Below, piece by piece: positions 46,242-57,825 of a DNA stretch of 64,000 bases. Below the pieces are notes generated by a model. The model was given only the letters and a program-made list of their open reading frames with translations, was not told the origin of the DNA and made no database searches. A program made the position numbers and the translations under genes. Every line of letters starts with the position of its first letter. Position 1 is the first letter of the stretch. This DNA is from Myxocyprinus asiaticus (Eukaryota > Chordata > Actinopteri > Cypriniformes > Catostomidae), in contig NC_059388.1 of the NCBI RefSeq assembly GCF_019703515.2, positions 2,961,479 through 3,025,478 on the forward strand. The letters are read 5' to 3'.

Positions 46242-47192
46242 ATTGATATAATAGAAAAAATAAATTGTGTGCCAAAAACAAAATTATGAAGACCACATTC
46301 CCCATTAGTGAAACAATCAAACCCCGAACATCCCCCCGAACAAAACAAACAGAAAAAAGAAAAACGAGTGCATTAACCCCGCGCACGACAGCGACAATCC
46401 CTCTAAACTCAAAAGGTCCATGAATGCCCACGAGTCCCCACGACAACTTTGCCATCGGATTGCTCAATTTTGCCTCACAAATTTGTGAGGCAAAATCACA
46501 TAACAGAAAATACTTTGTGAAATAAACCTAGTCAATAGGAAGAATGAACACAAAGAATGTGTATATTCATTCACAGAACTGTCTCAAAGGTGTGATCTTC
46601 CACAAAACAAATTCCAGCCGATATAAAGCCATTCAGATTCCTCGGACAGACAAACGAATGTTCAGTGAGCTGGCTGTTATGAGTTCAACGGATGACGTAA
46701 TCATTTCAATGTCTCGTAAAAAAAAAAAAAAAAAAAATCAACAAAACAAACCACAGCCAGCAGGAGGAGTAAGCACGAAGAACGAACAGATGAATCAACA
46801 GCTGTTCCAAAGGAATGTTATTCAACAGAACAAGCTCCAGCCGCTAGGTGGAACCAATACAAAAAGAAACAAAACCGGCATCCCGTTTCCCTGGATGATC
46901 GAGTCAATTCACTCAGAGGCTGCATAAAAGTATATACCATGACTTCCACAATCCGTCAGCTTTATAAAAGACATCCTTTGTGTGAGCATGTAGATATTTT
47001 GCGGTCATCCATAGTGTCTATTCTCAATCTGTCCGGGAACTTAAATGCAAAAGTTTCTTTAAGGAAAGTGTTATTCACAAAACAAGCTCCAGCTGCACGG
47101 CGGAGCCAACGCAAAAACCTAAAATGTCGCCCAGCTTCCTCAAGAGTTAGTACAGCGAGTCAGGCCCACTCACATGAGAAACATCCAGTAGT
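46242..47192 (-). repeat. L1 ORF1-ORF2 spacer with iterated motif
   Basis: Contains four diverged iterations of an acaaaacaagctccagc-like block (about 46585, 46738, 46812 and 47062), a 20-bp A tract at 46718-46737 and a 30-bp perfect palindrome at 46467-46496. Copy B has two such blocks (58941 and 59148). Confidence 0.6.
46467..46496. repeat. Perfect 30-bp palindrome
   Basis: attttgcctcacaaa is followed immediately by its reverse complement tttgtgaggcaaaat. It lies ~225 bp before the ORF2 start of L1 copy A (minus strand). Confidence 0.95.
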
Positions 47193-48037
47193 TTACTCAG
47201 ACATTGATTCTATAAAAGATATTGCCTGATTTGGACATGTAAATACATTGCGACCGACCTTCGTTTCTGTTCTCAGTTTGGCAGGAAACATTAGAGCAAA
47301 CGAGATCTTTTTCTGATGTAAGAGTTTCTTGCATTCCTTGAACCGATCTCGTTTCTCTCTTGTTGAACTCGCCAAGTCCGGGAACAAGAAAATATTATGG
47401 TTCTTCCAAGAAAGCTTCCCTTTGCTCCTCGCCTGGCGCAACACAAGATCTTTATCAGATGATCTCAGAAATCTGGCCAGAATCGATCTGGGCCTATCTC
47501 CCTCAGCAGATCTGGGAGCTGGGACTCTGTGAGCTCGCTCGATTTCCAGCTTGTGGCCTGTTATGTCGAGCAGACTCGGGAAAAGCTCCTCTAGGAATTT
47601 CACCATATCTCTGCCCTCCTCATGCTCAGGAATTCCAACAATTCGAATGTTATTCCTGCAGTTTCTATTCTCAAGATCTTCAAGCTTTTCAAGGAGATGT
47701 TCCAAATCAACTTTGGTCGCGGGCGGATTAGCGGTTAATTTCCTCTCCGAAGATTCCAGAAAATCGATTTGTTTTTCAACATCAGTCACTCTTATAGCTA
47801 ACTCAGAGAATTTTGTTTCCATCGCCATAATCGATTGCCATATTACAGCGAGATCCTCCAAGTCAGCAAGAGTCTTCGTCAACATCACCGACATGTTGGA
47901 CAACTGACGCTGGATTCCTTCTCCCGCCGCGCCATCCAAATCGAGTCCCCGGTCTGTAGGCCTGTCGGGCTTTCATCCTGAACACGTAAGTGTCTTTTAA
48001 TGTCTCCAGAGCCCGAGGATTTTGACTTCTTTGCCAT
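47193..48037 (-). pseudogene. L1 ORF1 protein (RNA-binding chaperone), frameshifted
   Basis: Start ATG at 48037 gives MAKKSKSSGSGDIKRHLRV. A one-base frameshift near 47940 leads into the main frame 47939-47193 (248 codons). That frame contains a predicted coiled coil (LADLEDLAVIWQSIM, KVDLEHLLEKLEDLENRN), the RRM-type core NNIRIVGIPEHEEG, IERAHRVPAPRS and RPRSILARFL, and a C-terminal domain FKECKKLLHQKKISFALMFP. This order matches L1-type ORF1p, which trimerises and coats element RNA. Only the frameshift disables this copy. Confidence 0.9.
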
Positions 48038-48185
48038 GTTTTGCAACAAAGGGCAAATGTGCAACTGGGTGTATCAAATTTTACCAATTATAACATGAGA
48101 ATAATCGAAAATTCAGCAAAGTGCGCAGAGCTCATCGCTCACACATCCGCTCCTTGCATGGCGTCACGTGACCCCCGGGCTTCTC

Positions 48186-49655
48186 CCATTTTTAAAAAGA
48201 ATAGCCAATAGACTTTAGTTACGTCACAACCAGGAACCATAATTTGCTACTTGCTGGTAAGTTGCAGGGGAAGGGACATAGTTTATAGTTTAACATAAGT
48301 CATCAATTGTTTTGGTCTGTTATCTTGGAAGAGAAAGACTAAATTTAAATCAGTATATCTGCTAAAAGTGATTTTGTCAACGTTAAGGAGCACACTAGCA
48401 TATAATGTAGATGACCTCATAGCTAATGGACATGGACTTAAAGCCATCAATTTTGATTTCATGGGATGTTAATTTATAAACATCCCGAGCCTATAAAATG
48501 AAAAATGCAAATATAGAAACTAATGATTAAAGTCATGTTATTGTTGTATTACAAAAATAAGTTCAATTACCAATAATATTGCATATTTTGTCCACTGGGA
48601 CTTTGTCATTATTAAATTATGAACATTACAATATTAATTTCTGTAATGCTGCTTTGAAACTATTTGTAGATGACATATAAAAGGTAAAAAGTTGACACCT
48701 AATTTACATATGGCTGAATTATTCTGACAGTGTGACTGAGTCAGGACTCCTTTTATCAGGCTATTATTGTTTCAAGTTCAGTCATCTCTTGTAGAGGTCT
48801 GCGCAGGCCTTAAAATGTAAACCCGAAACAGTGTGATTTGACTCTAAAAGACTCACTCCTTTGTTCTTCTCCAAGCACATATTGTTGCAATAGGCAGTAT
48901 TTTACTAAAGCATCATAGGCAACATTTCTAACAGTATAGTAACAGTAAACGTACACGGTTTAAATTATAAGAAGTGGCGGCCCCTCAGCACACTAGAGCA
49001 GAAGGGGAAAAAAACACTGGCTCACCGTTTATCAAGCACCGAAACTTTGGTTGGTGCAGAATAATCTGGAATCTGTCCTGCGAGAGATGCTGAAGAAACA
49101 GCAAGACGCAGTGCAACAGTGGAAGATGTTTGTCCAGAACATGTTTCATAGGAAAACAATGGAAAAACAAAGCAGATGTATGCAAAAACACGTTTGGTGT
49201 GAATGTTCCCTGACTCATCCGTTTGCGTGTGTCTGTGAGTGAGAGGGTGTGTGAAAAGTAATTTTTTCATTAATTCATTAATTACAACCCAACCCGAAGT
49301 TTCGAAAAACTGACCTGAACCCGGTCTGCAACATTTACAATGGGAGGCCTTAAATCTTGAGATTGAGATTTCTGTTATTGGTGCCTGACGGTGATTCCTG
49401 TCTGTCTGTGGGGTTGCTGTGGATCCACAGACATAGACGGATGTTATGAGACAGATTTTGAAGGGCTATTAACCTGAGACAGATAGAGAAAGTGATGGGA
49501 GGGACAGAAGAGATAGAGAGTTCTGTGGAATTTATGTTTCATGTCCTTCTGAGTATTCTCGCCCTGGGCAGCTTCATATTGCTCATCATTTCTATTTTAA
49601 GATACCCTTTGTCGAAATTAATACTAGGTGCTTTTATAGAGAATATATGTATATA
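48186..49655. other. Intron, nothing recognised
   Basis: AT-rich. A short gctgctttgaaactatttgt block near 48648 resembles the fish LINE/SINE tail at 39890 but is isolated. No exon or RNA gene supported. Confidence 0.35.
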
Positions 49656-49659
49656 TACT

Positions 49660-49757
49660 TCGGTTCCAAACCCTAATGAGTTGCCTACCTAGACAGCATT
49701 TTAAGGCATCATATTTGTGCTTCTGACATATAGACTAATAAACAGTAGGTTGTTTAA
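49660..49757 (+). repeat. Dispersed cyprinid repeat copy (tgctgcc family)
   Basis: Carries cggttccaaaccctaatgag, ttgcctacctagacagcat and tttaaggcatcat, in the same order as 2971-3131. Confidence 0.6.
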
Positions 49758-49859
49758 GCCTAGCACACACTACACAGCTAAAACATGCCACCTTTGATGT
49801 TTTGTTGGTGACTAGTCTGCAATAAGAGGTCTCATTTTTCAACACATGCCCTTCTATAC

Positions 49860-50160
49860 AGCCTGATCTCATGATAAAATAATGTGACAGTGGTGACATT
49901 TTTTACAAAATGATTACGTGGTATTCTTAAACGTATAGTGGCAGTTCTGAAATGAATTGTCTAAACTGCTAAAAGCAGGTAAAATTTTCTCCCAAACAGA
50001 TAGGGTTTATAACGTAAAGCTCCATTTAGTTTTAAATCAACACAACCTATCTCCCTAACCTAAACCTAACTGATTGTGTCATTAAAAGTGAATGTGAGAT
50101 GAAAAACGCAACTGCTGAAGCAACCACAGAATTTTGTGGTGCTTCATTTTTGGCTTAAAA
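49860..50160. mobile_element. MITE family X, left half
   Basis: Has agcctgatctcatgat, gacagtggtgacattttt, ctatctccctaacctaaacc and gctgaagcaaccac. The right half is absent. Confidence 0.6.
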
Positions 50161-50782
50161 AATAAATATTAGAAAATAAAAGACAACATCAAACTGCTTG
50201 ACATGTCTCCCTACCAGCTGTCTCATGAATATTTTTTATGCAAATCAGTGCAAAAACAACCTCAAGCCCTTCCTTCATGTTGTTTGTGGACATGTCATCA
50301 CGAATAAACTCTTCCATTGTTATGTGCTTGAGTTTGTGAAAATACATTTCGGTATCGAGTTTCCTGTCTGTAGCACAAACGGCGTGGGACGAGTTAAGCG
50401 ACAAATGTAATACTTTGTCACAAAGGGGTTTGTCTTAGCAAACACCACTTAGGGCTGGGCGTTAGGATGATGTAATCGCATATTGACGATGTCTGACAAA
50501 CATCCCAAAGCCAATTGCGAAAGTTGTCAGTCATTGACAGACGATGATCGACAATATCATGAAATGACAAAAACATGGAGCTGGGAAGTTGCAAAATATA
50601 CAGTGCATTCAGAAAGTATTCAGATCCCTTTATTTTATTCATATTTTGTTATGTTGCAGCCTTATGCTAAACTGCTTTCAAATATTATAATTTTTTCACA
50701 TCAATCTACACTCCATACCCCATAATGACAAAGCAAAAAACTGATTTTTGATAACTTTGCAAATTTCTTAAAAAGAAAAAAC

Positions 50783-51215
50783 AGGACAGTGAGTATTGAA
50801 GCAGACTACCACCCCTGGAGTCACGAGTTCGAATCCAGGGTGTGCTGAGTGACTCCAGCCAGGTCTCCTAAGCAACCAAATTAGCCCGGTTGCTAGGGAG
50901 GGTAGAGTCACATGGGGTAAACTCTTCGTGGTCGCTATAATGTGTGGTTCTCGCTCTCGGTGGGGCGCGTGAGTTGTGCGTGGATGCCACGGAGAATAGC
51001 ATGGGCCTCCACACGCGCTACATCTCCACGGTAATGCGCTCAACAAGCCATGTGAAAAGATGCGCAGATTGACGTCTCAGAGGCAGAGGCAACTGAGATT
51101 CGTCCTCCACCACCCGGATTGAGGCGAGTCACTACGCCACCACAAGCCTTAGAGTGCATTGGGAATTGGGCACTCCAAATTGGGGAGAAAAGGGAAGAAA
51201 ATCAAAAGAAAAGAG
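50783..51215 (+). mobile_element. tRNA-derived SINE with 9-bp target duplication
   Basis: The head is tRNA-like: agtgagtattgaagcagact then cacgagttcgaatccagggt (box B). The body contains ctcctaagcaaccaaattag, tcgtggtcgctataatgtg and cacccggattgaggcgag, and the tail is A/G-rich. The flank agaaaaaac is duplicated (50774-50782 and 51216-51224). I recognise this as a common cyprinid SINE but do not recall its database name. Confidence 0.85.
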
Positions 51216-51441
51216 AGAAAAAACTGAAATATCACATTGATTCAGACCCTTTGCTATGACATTTGAAATTTAGCTGAGGTGCATCCCATTTCTCTGGATC
51301 ATCTTTGAGATGTTTCTACACTTTGATTGGAGTCCACCTGTGGCAGATTTAATTGATTGGACACAATTTGGAAAGGCACACACCTGTGTACGTATATAAG
51401 GTCTCACAGCTGAAAATGTATATCAGAGCAAAAACCAAGCC

Positions 51442-52402
51442 ATGATGTCAAAGGAACTGCCTGCAGACAGTAGCGGATTTAGGCATGGGCGACATGTGCC
51501 ATTGCCCAGGGCGGCATCTTGCGGGGGGCGGCACGAGGCACCCCCACCCCGGTCAACAACTTTGGGGGTGTGGTGAAGCGGGTTTCGCCCAAGGCACCAT
51601 ACAACCCCCCCCCATCAACAATTTTGGGGGCGTGTTGAAGCGGGTTTCACCCAGGGCGCCATACAAGCTAGAACCGCCACTGCCTGTAGAGCTCAGAAAC
51701 AGGATTGTGTCAAGGCACAGATCTGGGGAAGGCTACAACAAATTTTGGCTACATTGAAGGCATAATTCTTAAATGGAAGAAGTTTGGAACAACCAGGACT
51801 CTTCCTAGAGCTGGCATCCGGCCAAACTGAGCAATTGGGGGAGAAGGGCCTTGGTAAGAGAGGTGACCAAGAGCCCAAAGGTCACTCTGGTTGAGCTCCA
51901 GTGATCGTGTTTGGAGATGGGAGAAACTTGCAGAATGAAAACCATCACTGCAACACTCCACCGATCTGGGCTTTATGGCAGAGTGGCCAGACGGAAGCCT
52001 CTCCTCAGTGCAAGACACATAAAAAATCATGTAAAGGACTCTCTGACTGTGAGAAACAAGATTGTCTGGTTGATGAAACGAAGACTGAACTGTTTGGCCT
52101 CAATTCCAAGTGTCATGTCTGGAGGAAACCAGGCACCGCTCATCACCTGCACAATACCATCCCAACGATGAAGCACGGCGGTGGTAACATCATGCTGTGG
52201 GCATGTTATTCAGCAGCAGGGACTGGGGGGACTGGTCAGGGTTGAAGGAAAGATGAAAGCAGCCAAATACAGAGATATGCTTAATGAAGACCTGGTCCAG
52301 AGCACTCAGGACCTCAGACTGGGCCGAAGGTTCACCTTCCAACAGGACAATGACCCTAAGGACAACACTGTGACTGTCCTTGAATGGCCCAGCCAGAGCC
52401 TG
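51442..52402 (+). pseudogene. Tc1 transposase remnant with two insertions upstream
   Basis: The relic begins ATGATGTCAAAGGAACTGCC at 51442 and is split by a 215-bp hAT at 51468-51682. It resumes through the HTH region (RNRIVSRHRSGEGYNK). Later pieces in shifting frames include [35 protein letters not shown] (catalytic loop) and FQQDNDPKDNTVTVLEWPSQS (second Asp), ending before the DPNPIE box. The final catalytic Glu is therefore absent. Multiple frameshifts. Confidence 0.88.
51468..51682. mobile_element. Small hAT MITE with internal duplication
   Basis: Ends cagtagcggatttag and ctagaaccgccactg are inverted. 8-bp flanks cctgcaga (51460-51467) and cctgtaga (51683-51690) differ by one base. Inside, a ~60-bp block (tcaacaactttgggggtgtg ... 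ccatacaa) occurs twice in tandem. Confidence 0.85.
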
Positions 52403-52827
52403 TATAATGTACTGTATGCATTGTATAATAGTAGCCCAATAGTTATCATGCACTTGTGTTTTTATATACTAATCAAAATATTCAAACATTAAAAGCATTA
52501 CGTAATAAAGAAGTCAGCTGTGTCCATTTTCACTGCCGACATGTTCTCTGAATATAATTTTTCAGTTATAACCTACTCTGTAGACTCAGACATGACTTGT
52601 AACAAATATGCTATGGCTTAGAAACTAAATAAAAACAGCACATATATAAGAAATTTAATTAAGGAAATACAGCCTGTCGGGAAAAGACATTATTATGAAA
52701 TGTCATTAAAGTGAAAATAATGAGAGTTTGAGATTGGGGTTTTATTCAATAGTTATTCAAAATGCCTTGCTTAGTGACATCAACATGTATTCATCATCCA
52801 CTCCATAAAGAAAAGTTTTCTTTTAAA

Positions 52828-52865
52828 AATAAAATTATGGGGTGCGTAGGCCCCATAATTTTATT
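52828..52865. repeat. Perfect 15-bp-arm hairpin, 8-nt loop
   Basis: Left arm aataaaattatgggg (52828-52842), loop tgcgtagg, right arm ccccataattttatt (52851-52865). Confidence 0.92.
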
Positions 52866-53932
52866 AAATTTTTTGCTGTTTTAGAAAAAATAAATTAAAG
52901 TGATTTAGGAAAAAATTTAAGTGATTAAATCATAAAATAATACAAAAACATGTTTACCTTGAACTCTAAATGTAGTTAGCCAGCATTAACTGCAAAAAAA
53001 AAAAAAAAAAAAAAAAATGCAATAAAAACACAAATTTGAATAGAACACAGTGAAAATTATTAGGCAGCATTATTTGGGGCACTAAAGGGAATTTATTAGG
53101 CTTACACCTGATAAGAAAACTCTTTTTTATTTTTATTTTTTTTTACTTTAAACAGACTAAGTGACATAAACAAACCGTTGCAGTCGTTTTATGAAAGTAG
53201 TTATGTGGGTTGTATTGAAGTTTCTAGAGGTAATGGTTTATTTATTTTTCAGTTATTATTATTAATATGTTTACATTTATAATTGTCTTTAGATCTTAAT
53301 TTGAATTGGTAATTTTCAACCTGTTGTCATATACGAATTCTTGCATGATGGCAAATTGGGCCGGTGGTGGAAGTTGGAGATAGTAAATGTTTGGATTTGG
53401 GGAGGTGGCTATATATCCCTTTTTTGTGACCAAATCGTTATTTTAATAGCTTTTTCATTTGGTTTGAAATGCAATTTGAATTTAGAAATATCTCTGGTTT
53501 AAATTTTTCATGTTTCAATAAATGAATTTGATTTTTAAAGCAAAATCGACTGGTGGAAGTGAAGTGTGTGCATAAATATTCACCGATCCCTCTGCAGTTG
53601 GGGAAAGGAGGTTGACGATGCAATTGGATATCGCAATATTTTTTTTATGGAAATATCATGTAAATATTTCTAGCATATCATCCAGCCCTAACACAACTAA
53701 TTATGCTGCCTTTTAAGGCCAAATCCACCCTTATCCGTTTTCATTTGAAAACTGTGTTTTCAGTTTCCTATTAGTGTGAACGTGGCCTAAGATACCAAAT
53801 TTTTGTCAAATTCTAAGGCAGCATCACATGTACCCTTCATGGGTAGGGCAATTCTAGAATGCATGACGACGAGCTCAGCGAATACATTTTACCCAAGATG
53901 GCGGATAAGTCTAGAAAAAAGGTAATTATTAG

Positions 53933-54815
53933 GGCTGGTTATTGATACAGATTCCCCGAATCGATTCTGATTCACAAGCTCTCGATTCAATTTCGATTCG
54001 ATATCAATTCATATGGGTATATTTTATTTATAATGTCCCTTTTGCTGCCATATGAAAGAAATTCCCAGCTAATGCTGTTAATTATACCGGGAACCTTCTG
54101 ACTAGGTACATTATGAAAATATAAATTTTACTATTAGTTTTTCATCATTTTGGTCACGTTTAGCTTTTTAAAAATTAAGAAATCCGTGTATTTAATCAAT
54201 ATATAAGATATTATGTTTCATATATAATATTTTGTTACATGTTTATAATTTAATTGCGTAATTTGTAAGTATTTACATTGATTTGTTGAACTCGTTTAAA
54301 AGCGGTACTGTTTCTTTAACAAAAGTGGCATTTCTGTAAAGAGCATCTGTAAATGAGCACCTATTAACGAGAGACGACTCGAAAGGCTTTATCTCATCTG
54401 TGCCATGCATGATTAGATTTACATGCTTATTTTTTGTAGCTTTTGATCAACAACTGACTGTAAAGAATAGAAAGGGTTATTAAAAGAGACATTATTCAAT
54501 GACAAATGAGTCGCGTGAATCTCGTCTTTGGACATGCATTACACGGAACAACTTTTACTCTCAACATGCAGTGAAAGGATCTCACTGCAGAATACTCCAC
54601 CACTATACTACACAATTACTGGTGAGTGAAATCTAAACATTTACCAGCCAGTTGCCAAATATGTACATTTTAGTCCCATAGTGCGAAATTTGGTTGCAAA
54701 TGCAAGTGATTTCCTCTCATTGTAATGGAGGGTTGCGCATAGAGTTAAAGATCCATCTTGGGATTTAAGAATCGATATCGAGATCGTTCAAATGAAGATC
54801 GTGATGCATTGGAAA
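53933..54815 (-). mobile_element. hAT MITE, inverted relative of 13244-14028
   Basis: Left end tagggctggttattgatac with gaatcgattctgattcacaa corresponds, inverted, to the right end of the 13244 copy. Right-end text (gatcgttcaaatgaagatcg) matches that copy's left end. The right terminal CCCAGCCCTA is degraded. Confidence 0.65.
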
Positions 54816-55940
54816 AACACAGTTGTGAGTGTTAGTTGAGTCTGTTGTGTATTTTACATGAGGAATGCTGTTTGTGAGTTACCGTTATCAGAGTTGCCCA
54901 TGAAGCATGTTTCAAATCAGTCAATTTTGAGGTTAATTTCAGTTAGGATGCTTCTTTATACGGTAGCGGCCTATGTAGTAGACCGTAAGGCAGTTAACTA
55001 GGGTTTGAAACAGAGCTTGCAATAAAGGAAATACAGCTGCAGCCACTGTGTGTAGGTGTGTATATGTGTATTTATGTACAGTATATCTTGAAGTTTGTTT
55101 TGCCAAGGTTCAATTACCACATCAATTTCTGGTAATATATATTAGTCTAAGTGACTCCAACACATAATCACAGGGCTCCTGTCAACATACAGCCCATAGC
55201 AGACTGATGTTAACCTTATGAATGATTCAAGTAGCATTTGAGTCAGATATACATGATTTTCATGTCTGAAAAGGCCAGTTCTTTTGTGGCATGAAGATCA
55301 ATCGACAATATGAATTGTCGACAGAATGTTAATCCTGAAGCAGATTTACTGATTTCTGTAATATCTTAATCAGCCTGATGTCAGACTTGCCTGACTGTAG
55401 TGATGAAGAGATTGAAATGATTGGATACCCCATGAAACAGGAGATCATGTAATTTGACCATAAAAAAACAAACAAAAAAATCTTTAGAGAGGATCACAGA
55501 TATTTATCTGAAGAATCCTCTCATGAACTAAAAACCTAATTCTCATTCTCAGTTTCACTTACATAAGCTAGACTTTTTGTGATGTAGTTTGTTTCAGTGC
55601 TAAACTCGCTGCCACTGTGCTGTGGCGTTTTGGGTGGATGTCAGGGCTTTGCTACGTGGGTGCTAGGGTGTTTCTTGAGGTTGCTGAGGTGTTCTGAGTG
55701 GTTTGTAGCATGTTGCTTTATAATTCTTATGGTTTTCTGGGCGGTTGCTCGGGCAGTGTTGCTATAAGCAATAATAACAGTAATGCTTACAATAGTTAGC
55801 ACCAGCACAAGGGTTGCAGGCTATAATAGGATCACAGGGTTTTCTACTCTAGCAAAATCGATATTTTGTCAGTTCAGGCTTGTGAAAACCTAAATACTTT
55901 TAATACAAACAGTATATAGATTAATTGACTTACTGTTTAG
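54816..55940. other. Intron with one dispersed-repeat fragment
   Basis: A reverse fragment of the tgctgcc family lies at 54942-55016 (gttaggatgcttc, aaggcagttaactagggttt). Nothing else recognised. No exon. Confidence 0.4.
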
Positions 55941-57444
55941 TAGGGCTGAAACGATTATTCGATGTTATCGACAACATCGACAATAAAAAATTGTCGACAA
56001 AAATTTTCGTTGTTGAATAGTCGTTTGATCTTTATGTAACATAAGATCATATAAAACTCTAATGATTGCACACAAGAGCAGCACTGCTGCTCGCGCCTGA
56101 CTGAGGAGAGGAAGAAAACACATCTCACAGTCCAGACGCACTCTAAACTTTCCAAACAGCTTCAGGTGATGTAGATCGCAAAGTATGAGGGAATTATACA
56201 AAAATACAGAAAGTAAATACAGAAGCACTCTTGTTGTGGAATAAGCAGAGCCAGAGATGACGCTCAGCTTAAGCAAAACTTGCGTGTCGAGCGTCTTTAA
56301 AGGAAACACCCCGGCGTTACATCTTTAATGCAGTTCTATTTAATGCGTTATAGCTTTATTAAAGTTAAAGTAATAAGTAAACTGGCATTTCTGTGTGCGG
56401 TCAGCACCTCTTCTATGAGTTGCACGAAGTGTCCCGATCTAAGGGGGAGAGATTGAAACTGTACCCGGCTGAGGTACACTCTGTTGCGGGGACACTCATC
56501 CCTCGAGTGTGCGTGCTTAATGCAGCTAGATTATAACGCAATGGCAACTTATTGAATCATAATATATGTCACTGTGCATTTCTTTTCATGAAGAAAATTG
56601 GCAAAACGCAGCTTTATTAATAAGAGAGAGTTTTTTTTTTTTTTTTTGTGAGTTAAAGATGGATTGAAGAGAACAAAAAGGTGAGAGAGGGATGTCTTCG
56701 CCCCATTATACACTGCAAAAAAAAATACATTTTTTATTTGTTTTTGTTTTGGTTTGTTTTCCAATATAAATATCTAAAACTCCTTTAAGACAACGTACAT
56801 TTACTTTAGCAGCTATACTGCAGAAGAATGTTTAATTTTTTTATCTGAGAATGTTGAATATAATATAAAAAAATACAAATATTTTAAAATAACTAAAAAT
56901 CCTTTAAAAAAGATGCATTCACCTGAGAAGCAGCATATAAGATATTTAGACTTGCTTTTAGAGAATAGATCTTGAATATAAGTGTATTTTGTCTTTACTG
57001 CACTCGCAGAAGTATAACCAAGTGAAAAAATACACTTATATACAAAATACACTTATATTTAAGATAAATTCTTATATGTTACTCCTCAAGTAAATGTATC
57101 TTGTTTTAAGGATTTTTAGACTATTTGAAATGGGAAAAAAGACAAATACACTTGATAACAATAGGATTTTTTTGTTGTGAAATTTTTACTGAATTAAACA
57201 TAATAAAAAGTATTTTTTCCCTTTAATTCGGTGAATGTCATTTAGAGGTATTTTTAAAAGATGATTTTGTCCTCTTTATTGTTAGCAAGCACATTTAATA
57301 CAACCTTTTAAGTCGGGGCACAAGCTGAATAGTTGGTTTAGAGCTAATGATTAATCCTTGCAACAATCGCCCGAATAGTCGAATATTCGTTCTAATAATC
57401 GTTAGATTAGTCGATTATCAAAATATTCGTTAGTTGCAGCCCTA
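55941..57444. mobile_element. hAT element (TAGGGCTGAAACGATT family) with perfect 8-bp duplication
   Basis: Left end tagggctgaaacgattattc and right end cgttagttgcagcccta are inverted, with subterminal gatgttatcgacaacatcga and gattagtcgattatc. The flank ctgtttag is duplicated exactly (55933-55940 and 57445-57452). 1504 bp with no transposase ORF, so a non-autonomous copy and probably among the younger insertions. Confidence 0.9.
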
Positions 57445-57452
57445 CTGTTTAG

Positions 57453-57825
57453 TGATGTACGTTTATACAGTTGAAAGCATTCATCTCAGGTGAACCACTT
57501 TATCTGAGCTTTAGGGCTCATACACTGGGGTTATACAGTGCTCTGTGGTTGTTTAGCACTTATTCTTTGCTTTTGAACTCTCTGTATGAGAGAAGCTCAT
57601 ATTAGCACTCAAATATTTATAAAGCTTAGCCAAGAACAAAGAACACATTGAGTATATTGCTGCAGGCTCATAGCGGGTCAACTGATGCTGGTACCTTGGT
57701 ACACTGATGGTATCAGCCTATCATGGTGCATGCCTACATCCATACAGTACAGTGTGGTATTGACATTGTACTCCAAGGTACTTAAATGGCTAAAGGGTTG
57801 GTATCTAACAGTGTTTGGTAGAAAT
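57453..57825. other. Intron, nothing recognised
   Basis: No supported gene, RNA or repeat terminus. Confidence 0.35.

Larger units (their letters stand above)
44617..48185 (-). mobile_element. L1-clade LINE (copy A), 3' truncated
   Basis: Minus-strand element with a 5' UTR (48185 down, containing gggtcacgtgacgccatg), ORF1, a ~950-bp spacer and ORF2, running only to the start of the reverse transcriptase (YRPISLIQLD). LINEs are normally 5' truncated, so loss of the 3' half implies a later deletion or rearrangement at 44617. Confidence 0.88.
50601..52402 (+). mobile_element. Tc1/mariner element (CAGTGCATTCAGAAAGTATTC family), 3' truncated
   Basis: Starts cagtgcattcagaaagtatt after TA (50599-50600). 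It continues through cataatgacaaagcaaaaaa and, after a SINE (50783-51215), ccctttgctatgacattt. It ends at about 52402 without the inverted 3' terminus. Confidence 0.9.
50450..53690 (+). mobile_element. hAT element (TAGGGCTGGGCG family) carrying nested Tc1, SINE and hAT
   Basis: Left end tagggctgggcgttagg and right end gcatatcatccagcccta. Flanks acaccact (50442-50449) and acacaact (53691-53698) match at 7 of 8 positions. The Tc1 element at 50601-52402 lies inside. The remainder (52403-53560) is AT-rich with no transposase motif and includes a 15-bp perfect hairpin (52828-52865) and a 24-bp A tract. Confidence 0.8.

Noticed and set aside
50815..50880. Possible functional tRNA gene
   Set aside because: The tRNA-like head with box B is the 5' part of a SINE. 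It has a long SINE body, an A-rich tail and a target duplication, and lacks a proper 3' acceptor end.
56549..57052. Minus-strand open frames inside the hAT at 55941-57444
   Set aside because: Lysine/phenylalanine-rich translations of AT-rich DNA, with no hAT dimerisation or catalytic motif.
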